NCBI GenBank assembly: GCA_019114845.1
Contig: DXEU01000148.1
Coordinates: 1 to 34,086, forward strand
Length of the DNA stretch: 34,086 nucleotides
Origin: Candidatus Lachnoclostridium stercoripullorum
Lineage (GTDB): Bacteria; Bacillota; Clostridia; Lachnospirales; Lachnospiraceae
Direction: 5' to 3'
Below are positions 29,756 to 34,086 of the stretch, piece by piece. Below the pieces are notes generated by a model. It made no database searches. It had not been told where the DNA came from and saw only the letters and a program-made list of their open reading frames with translations. Within the stretch, counting starts at the first letter, position 1. Each line of letters begins with the position of its first letter. A program made the translations under genes and the position numbers.

Positions 29756-31074
29756 GGAATGTTTTGGAGCACCTCCCTGCGCAGAAGGAAGAGGGCAGCC
29801 AGGTTGGGGAGGGCCATCAGGCCGTTTAAGATGTCCGACAGCCCCCACACCACCTCCAGCCTGGCCAGACACCCCAGGAAAACAGCGTTCAGGTACAGGG
29901 CCATATAGATCCGCCTTCCCGCCGCCGACGGAATCCTGGCCCGGGCGATGAGCCAGGAAAATGCCTGCCGCCCCATGCAGAACCAGGCAGTGAGGGTGGC
30001 GAAAGCGAAGACGATCATGGATCCGGACACCAGATATTCCCCCAGGACTCCCAGGGTCTCCCCAAAGCAGCTGGCGGCGAGCGCCGCCCCGTCAAGCCCT
30101 GCCCCCGCATCCCCGGCGGTGAGAATCACCAGGGCGGTGAGGGTGCAGATCACAATCGTGTCGAAGAACACCTCGAACATGGCCCACATCCCCTGCCCGC
30201 AGGCGTCCCCGTCCTCCGCGGCCCCGTGGAGGATGGCCAGGGTTCCCAGCCCCGCCTCGTTGGAGAACACCCCCCTGGAGATCCCGCTTCGGAGACTTCT
30301 GCTCACCAGAAAGCCGGCGGCTCCCCCGGAGGCCGCCGGCAGGGAGAAGGCGGAGCGAAGGATGGAGACCGCCGCTCCCGGAAGCCGCTCCCAGTTGGCG
30401 AGAATCACAGCCAGGGAAAAGAACAGGTAGATGCCGGAGGCCGCTGGTATCAGCTTGGCGGAGAGGGAGGCGATCCGCTCCGTCCCCCCGGCGACCACCG
30501 CCCCCACAAGGATCACCGCCCCAATGGCTGTGACCGCAGGCGGCACGTGAAAGGTGTGGGCGGCAGCCTCCGCCATGGAGTTGGCCTGCACCATGCTGCC
30601 CATGCCCAGGGAGGACATGGCGCAGAAAAAGCTGTAGAGAAGTCCCAGGGCCGGCAGCTTCAGCCTGTCCTCCAGAACCACCATGGGACCGCAGACCCAG
30701 GCTCCATTTTCCCTCCTTCTGTACCGCACCCCCAGCCAGGTCTCCCCGTAGGCCGTCATCATGCCGATGATCGCGGAGACCCACATCCAGAAGATAGCCC
30801 CCGGACCTCCCGCCGTCAGGGCGGTGGCCACCCCCACAATATTCCCTGTGCCTATGGTGGCCGCCAGGGCCGTGCAGGCCGTCTGGAAGGAGGTGACGCC
30901 CCCCGTCCCCGTTTTCTCCCCGCCCCTCCCCAGCGTCCCCGCCGTCCGGCTCCACCACAGGGGGGCCCGGCGCAGCTGGAACCATCCGCTCCCTGCGGTC
31001 AGCCAGACTCCCATCCCCAGGAGCGCCGCCAGCATCCACGGCCCCCAGACCAGCTCCTGCAGTCCCTGTATCAT
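29752..31074 (-). CDS. Alanine/glycine:cation symporter (AGCS family)
   Basis: About 440 aa; GTGNIVGVATALTAGGPGAIFWMWVSAIIGMMTAYGE and GVFSNEAGLGTLAILHGAA. Start MIQGLQ (31074) has best-spaced RBS gaggggg. Confidence 0.94.
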   Translation of the reverse strand: MIQGLQELVWGPWMLAALLGMGVWLTAGSGWFQLRRAPLWWSRTAGTLGRGGEKTGTGGVTSFQTACTALAATIGTGNIVGVATALTAGGPGAIFWMWVSAIIGMMTAYGETWLGVRYRRRENGAWVCGPMVVLEDRLKLPALGLLYSFFCAMSSLGMGSMVQANSMAEAAAHTFHVPPAVTAIGAVILVGAVVAGGTERIASLSAKLIPAASGIYLFFSLAVILANWERLPGAAVSILRSAFSLPAASGGAAGFLVSRSLRSGISRGVFSNEAGLGTLAILHGAAEDGDACGQGMWAMFEVFFDTIVICTLTALVILTAGDAGAGLDGAALAASCFGETLGVLGEYLVSGSMIVFAFATLTAWFCMGRQAFSWLIARARIPSAAGRRIYMALYLNAVFLGCLARLEVVWGLSDILNGLMALPNLAALFLLRREVLQNIP

Positions 31075-31169
31075 TTCCATCCCCCTCAAACACAGCTTTT
31101 TTATCGCATTTTATGAACGGGTATGGTATACTTATTCACATAAGATCATTTCGGGAAGGGAGGAATTCC

Positions 31170-32150
31170 ATGCCTGGTTTTACCACCCATTACATCATGG
31201 GTATGAAAGCATACAACGATATGAACTGCCGCCCTCTGAAGCACATCATCGCCAAGTACCGCTGGCTCTACCAGCTGGGGCTTCAGGGGCCGGACATGTT
31301 CTTCTACAACATCCCCATTCTCCGCCATCGGGACTATCGGAATGTGGGATCCTATATGCACGAGCACCATGTCAACGATTTTTTCCGCGTCTACCTCTCC
31401 CACCTGGCGTCCCTAAAGTCCAGGCAGCAGAGGGAGCAGGGCATCTCCTACCTGGCCGGGTTCATGTGCCACTACGTGGGGGATTCCATCTGCCACCCCT
31501 ACGTGTACGGGCGGATCGGCTATGACATCCACAATCCGTCCACCCACCACCACGGGCAGCACGCTTCCCTGGAGACAGACATCGACGCCCTGCTGCTAAA
31601 GGCATACAAAAAGAAAAAGCCGTCCCAGTTCAACCAGGCGGCCACCATCTGCCTGAATCCCCAGGAGACCCAGTTTCTCTCCCGCTTTCTGGCAGAGTGC
31701 ATCAATGAAACCTACTACCCCATCACCTACCGGAACAACTTCCAGGTGACACCCCGCATGGTCCACCGCTCCATCCTGGCCATGCGCTTCGGCTGCCGCA
31801 CCCTGGCGGACAAGTCCGGCCGGAAGAAGAACAGCATCGAGTTTGTGGAGTCCCTGTTTTTGAAAAATCCCATCGCCTCCACCAAGCTGGTGACAGACGA
31901 GGTCTCCGACCCCCGCAGATGCCTGAACCTGGACCGGGAGATCTGGTGCAACCCCTGGGACAAATCCCTGGCGTCAAAGGCCACCTTCCCGGAGCTGTTT
32001 CACCAGTCCCTGTCCAAGTGCAGCCTGGTCTACTACCTTCTGAACCAGTGCCTTGTGTCCAAGGTTCCACTGGACCAGCAGGATTTCCACCTGCTGCTGA
32101 AGGAGCTGGGAAATCACTCCTACCACAGCGGCCTGGATGTGGTGGACTGA
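31170..32150 (+). CDS. Zinc-dependent phospholipase C-like protein
   Basis: 326 aa from MPGFTTHYIMGMKAY (RBS gggagga); LGLQGPDMFFYNI, MHEHHVNDFF, GFMCHYVGDSICHPYVYGRIGYD and HHHGQHASLETDID metal-ligand pattern. Confidence 0.88.
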   Translation: MPGFTTHYIMGMKAYNDMNCRPLKHIIAKYRWLYQLGLQGPDMFFYNIPILRHRDYRNVGSYMHEHHVNDFFRVYLSHLASLKSRQQREQGISYLAGFMCHYVGDSICHPYVYGRIGYDIHNPSTHHHGQHASLETDIDALLLKAYKKKKPSQFNQAATICLNPQETQFLSRFLAECINETYYPITYRNNFQVTPRMVHRSILAMRFGCRTLADKSGRKKNSIEFVESLFLKNPIASTKLVTDEVSDPRRCLNLDREIWCNPWDKSLASKATFPELFHQSLSKCSLVYYLLNQCLVSKVPLDQQDFHLLLKELGNHSYHSGLDVVD

Positions 32151-32192
32151 GCGCAGCGGATCGATTCCCTCGGGCCAGGTTCCCTCGGACAA

Positions 32193-32222
32193 AAAAAGTG
32201 TGCGCTCCCGCGCACACTTTTT
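32193..32222. terminator. Bidirectional intrinsic terminator
   Basis: AAAAAGTGTGCGC TCCC GCGCACACTTTTT, a 13-bp perfect stem between convergent genes. Confidence 0.9.
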
Positions 32223-32230
32223 CTCTTGCT

Positions 32231-33481
32231 CTATTGGATGATCTGATCCCCGTCCTTGATGCAGTAGTGTCTGGTGACTCCCATCTTCTCCATCCACCAC
32301 CTGGTCTCCGCCGTCCTCCAGGGACCGCTGCCGGGACCTCCGCCGTTGTCGTTGTCCCAGAGCCACTGAGGCGTGGGCCACAGGCAGATCTCCGGCCTCA
32401 CCGTCTGGTAGAAGCTCTCCCCCACCCCGTTCTGGCCGTGGTGGGCCATCTGGACAATGTCGCACTTCAGCCCCTCTCCGCTCCAGTCCTGCAAAAGCAG
32501 GTCGCCGCCGTTCAGGCCCATATCTCCCAGATAGAGAATGTCCCTGCCGCCCACGTGCACCATGTAGGCCACGGAGGCGTTGTTGCCGCTATCCACAGAG
32601 AGCAGGTACCGGCGGTTCAGCACCGTGATCACGGCGTCCCCCGCCGCGATCTGCGTCCCCTTGCTGATGTCGTCGTGGCGTTTCTCCTGGGGAAATTTCT
32701 GGATGGCGTCCATAAAGGCCGCCGCGGTCTGCGTCCTGGTGGGATCGTTGGCGTCGTACCAGTCCTGTCCCGCCACGGAGTAGTAGATGCCGTCGATCTC
32801 AAGGGGCGGCTGCTCCATGTTCAGGATGGTGATCAGCGCCCCCACATGGTCATTGTGCAGGTGGGTGACCAGCCATGCGTTCACCCGCCCCCCCATGGAC
32901 TGCACCGTCTCGATCAGATGGGGAGCGTCCTCCGGCGTGCCGCCGTCCACCACAATCACACTGCCGTCCACCGTTTGAATGACGGAGGAGAGCATCTGGC
33001 TGGCTCCCTGGTTGGCCAAGAGCATCAGCTTCGCCCCGCCCAGGTATGCCCCCTGGGACTCCCCGGCCGGCTGCCCCGCCGGCACTGTGGGGTCCGCCGG
33101 CACCGTGGGATCCGCCGGCACCGTGGGATCCGCCGGCACTGTGGGATCCGCCGGCACCGTGGGATCCGCCGGCACTGTGGGGTCCGCCGGCTGCGTCCCG
33201 TCATCCTGGGAAGCCGACGCCCCAGTCTCCGCCGGCACGGCCGGCTCCTGGGATGTCCCCGGCGCAGCCGGCTCCTGAGATGCATCCGGTCCCGCCGGCT
33301 CTTCGGAAGCCCCCGCCGGGATGGGCGGCGCCTCCATAACCGGCATGGAGAGAATCTCTATTCCGCTCTTTTTTATCTCCAGGCCATCCGGCAGATCGCA
33401 GGGGGCCCCGCCCCCCGCCCCGGTCAAAAGCAGCAGACCGAAGGCCGCCAGAATGGCCGCGTAAACCCTGCGCCCCCGCAT
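32231..33481 (-). CDS. Secreted MBL-fold (ComEC C-terminal-like) hydrolase with Pro-rich repeat linker
   Basis: 416 aa; N-terminal signal/TM; (PADPTV)n linker; metal-ligand motifs THLHNDHVGAL, YLGDMGLNG and MAHHGQNG. Confidence 0.88.
   Translation of the reverse strand: MRGRRVYAAILAAFGLLLLTGAGGGAPCDLPDGLEIKKSGIEILSMPVMEAPPIPAGASEEPAGPDASQEPAAPGTSQEPAVPAETGASASQDDGTQPADPTVPADPTVPADPTVPADPTVPADPTVPADPTVPAGQPAGESQGAYLGGAKLMLLANQGASQMLSSVIQTVDGSVIVVDGGTPEDAPHLIETVQSMGGRVNAWLVTHLHNDHVGALITILNMEQPPLEIDGIYYSVAGQDWYDANDPTRTQTAAAFMDAIQKFPQEKRHDDISKGTQIAAGDAVITVLNRRYLLSVDSGNNASVAYMVHVGGRDILYLGDMGLNGGDLLLQDWSGEGLKCDIVQMAHHGQNGVGESFYQTVRPEICLWPTPQWLWDNDNGGGPGSGPWRTAETRWWMEKMGVTRHYCIKDGDQIIQ
33078..33185. 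repeat. 18-bp tandem repeat, six copies, in frame
   Basis: gccggcaYcgtgggRtcc-type unit x6 encoding (P-A-D-P-T-V) repeats. Confidence 0.95.
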
Positions 33482-33488
33482 ACGGCGC

Positions 33489-34025
33489 CTACTCTTCCGT
33501 TGCGGCTGTGGCTGTCTCCAGCTCGGCCTTCGTGTAGTTGGGCTCCACCGGTCTCTCCTGGCCCGGCACGATGGCGTCGTCCACCAGCCAGGTCCGCTCC
33601 TCGTCCGCCGTGCTCTCCGGCATCACGTAGATCCACACCACATTCTCCTGGGAGAACTTGCCGTACATGCTGGTTCCGTCATTCTGATAGGAAAAATCCT
33701 GCATGGCAACGCTGTCGTTCAGCGCCTTGATGATGGCCGTGGCGTACTCGGCCGCCTCCTCCTTGCTGACCCCGTCCTCCACGGTGACCATCATGTAGGC
33801 GTTGCCGTCCTCCACGTAAAAATCTATATTTTTCCCGTAAGGATAGTCGTCGGACTCCACAAACTCCTCGTCCAGCTCATCCTGAACCTGGCTCCAGTCG
33901 ATCTGAATTCCCTCTATAATCTCTGTCTCCGGGACCGCCGGGCCGGTGGGATCCAAAATTGTGCTCTCCGTACAGCCGGCGAGAAAAGCCGCGCAGCCCA
34001 GAGCAATCAGCAATAATCTCTTCAT
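33489..34025 (-). CDS. Predicted lipoprotein of unknown function
   Basis: 178 aa; lipobox FLAGC after MKRLLLIALGCAA; 7 bp upstream of the MBL gene, same strand. Confidence 0.8.
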   Translation of the reverse strand: MKRLLLIALGCAAFLAGCTESTILDPTGPAVPETEIIEGIQIDWSQVQDELDEEFVESDDYPYGKNIDFYVEDGNAYMMVTVEDGVSKEEAAEYATAIIKALNDSVAMQDFSYQNDGTSMYGKFSQENVVWIYVMPESTADEERTWLVDDAIVPGQERPVEPNYTKAELETATAATEE

Positions 34026-34086
34026 CTGTCTGTTCCTCCTTTTTCTGTCCTAGTATTATATCGGATGTCCCCGCTTTTTTATAGGG

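Noticed and set aside
33078-33185. Possible CRISPR-like array
   Set aside because: 18-bp contiguous units with no spacers, in frame within a coding sequence; it is a protein repeat.
31919-33730. 603-aa plus-strand ORF with GIRRH repeats
   Set aside because: Reads the tandem repeat of the MBL gene on the wrong strand; not a real repeat protein.

Overview
This 34 kb window is chromosomal DNA from a GC-rich, spore-forming Firmicute that looks Lachnospiraceae/Clostridia-like (spoIIR; rpoB, rpsL and fusA type). The taxonomic call is inferred from protein character only. Contents, left to right: the str operon (rpsL-rpsG-fusA, - strand); a 2-hydroxyacid dehydrogenase (+); an intergenic region with Fur-like boxes and an orphan FeoB-associated Cys-rich protein; rpoB-rpoC (-); a small membrane-anchored protein (+); a ddl-murI-DUF1934 operon (-); spoIIR (+); uxuA (-); a TetR-MFP-RND-TolC-TolC efflux operon (-); an ispE-GntR-small acidic protein operon (-); cyclophilin and GNAT genes (-); a CaCA antiporter and an AGCS symporter (-); a zinc-dependent phospholipase C-like gene (+); and a lipoprotein plus secreted MBL-fold hydrolase pair (-). 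I saw no rRNA, tRNA, CRISPR array, transposase or prophage. The strongest lead is the tripartite efflux operon. It encodes two tandem TolC-family proteins that keep the TolC tip motifs but appear to lack the outer-membrane beta-barrel segments. Its MFP keeps the TolC-docking R-L-S tip motif, although the host is probably monoderm. Other leads are a candidate Fur-controlled small RNA (about 4455-4615, - strand), a GntR-type palindrome at the ispE start site, paired TetR-type operators in a perfect-spacing promoter, a sigma-F-like promoter for spoIIR, and an RpoB His526-to-Asn equivalent.
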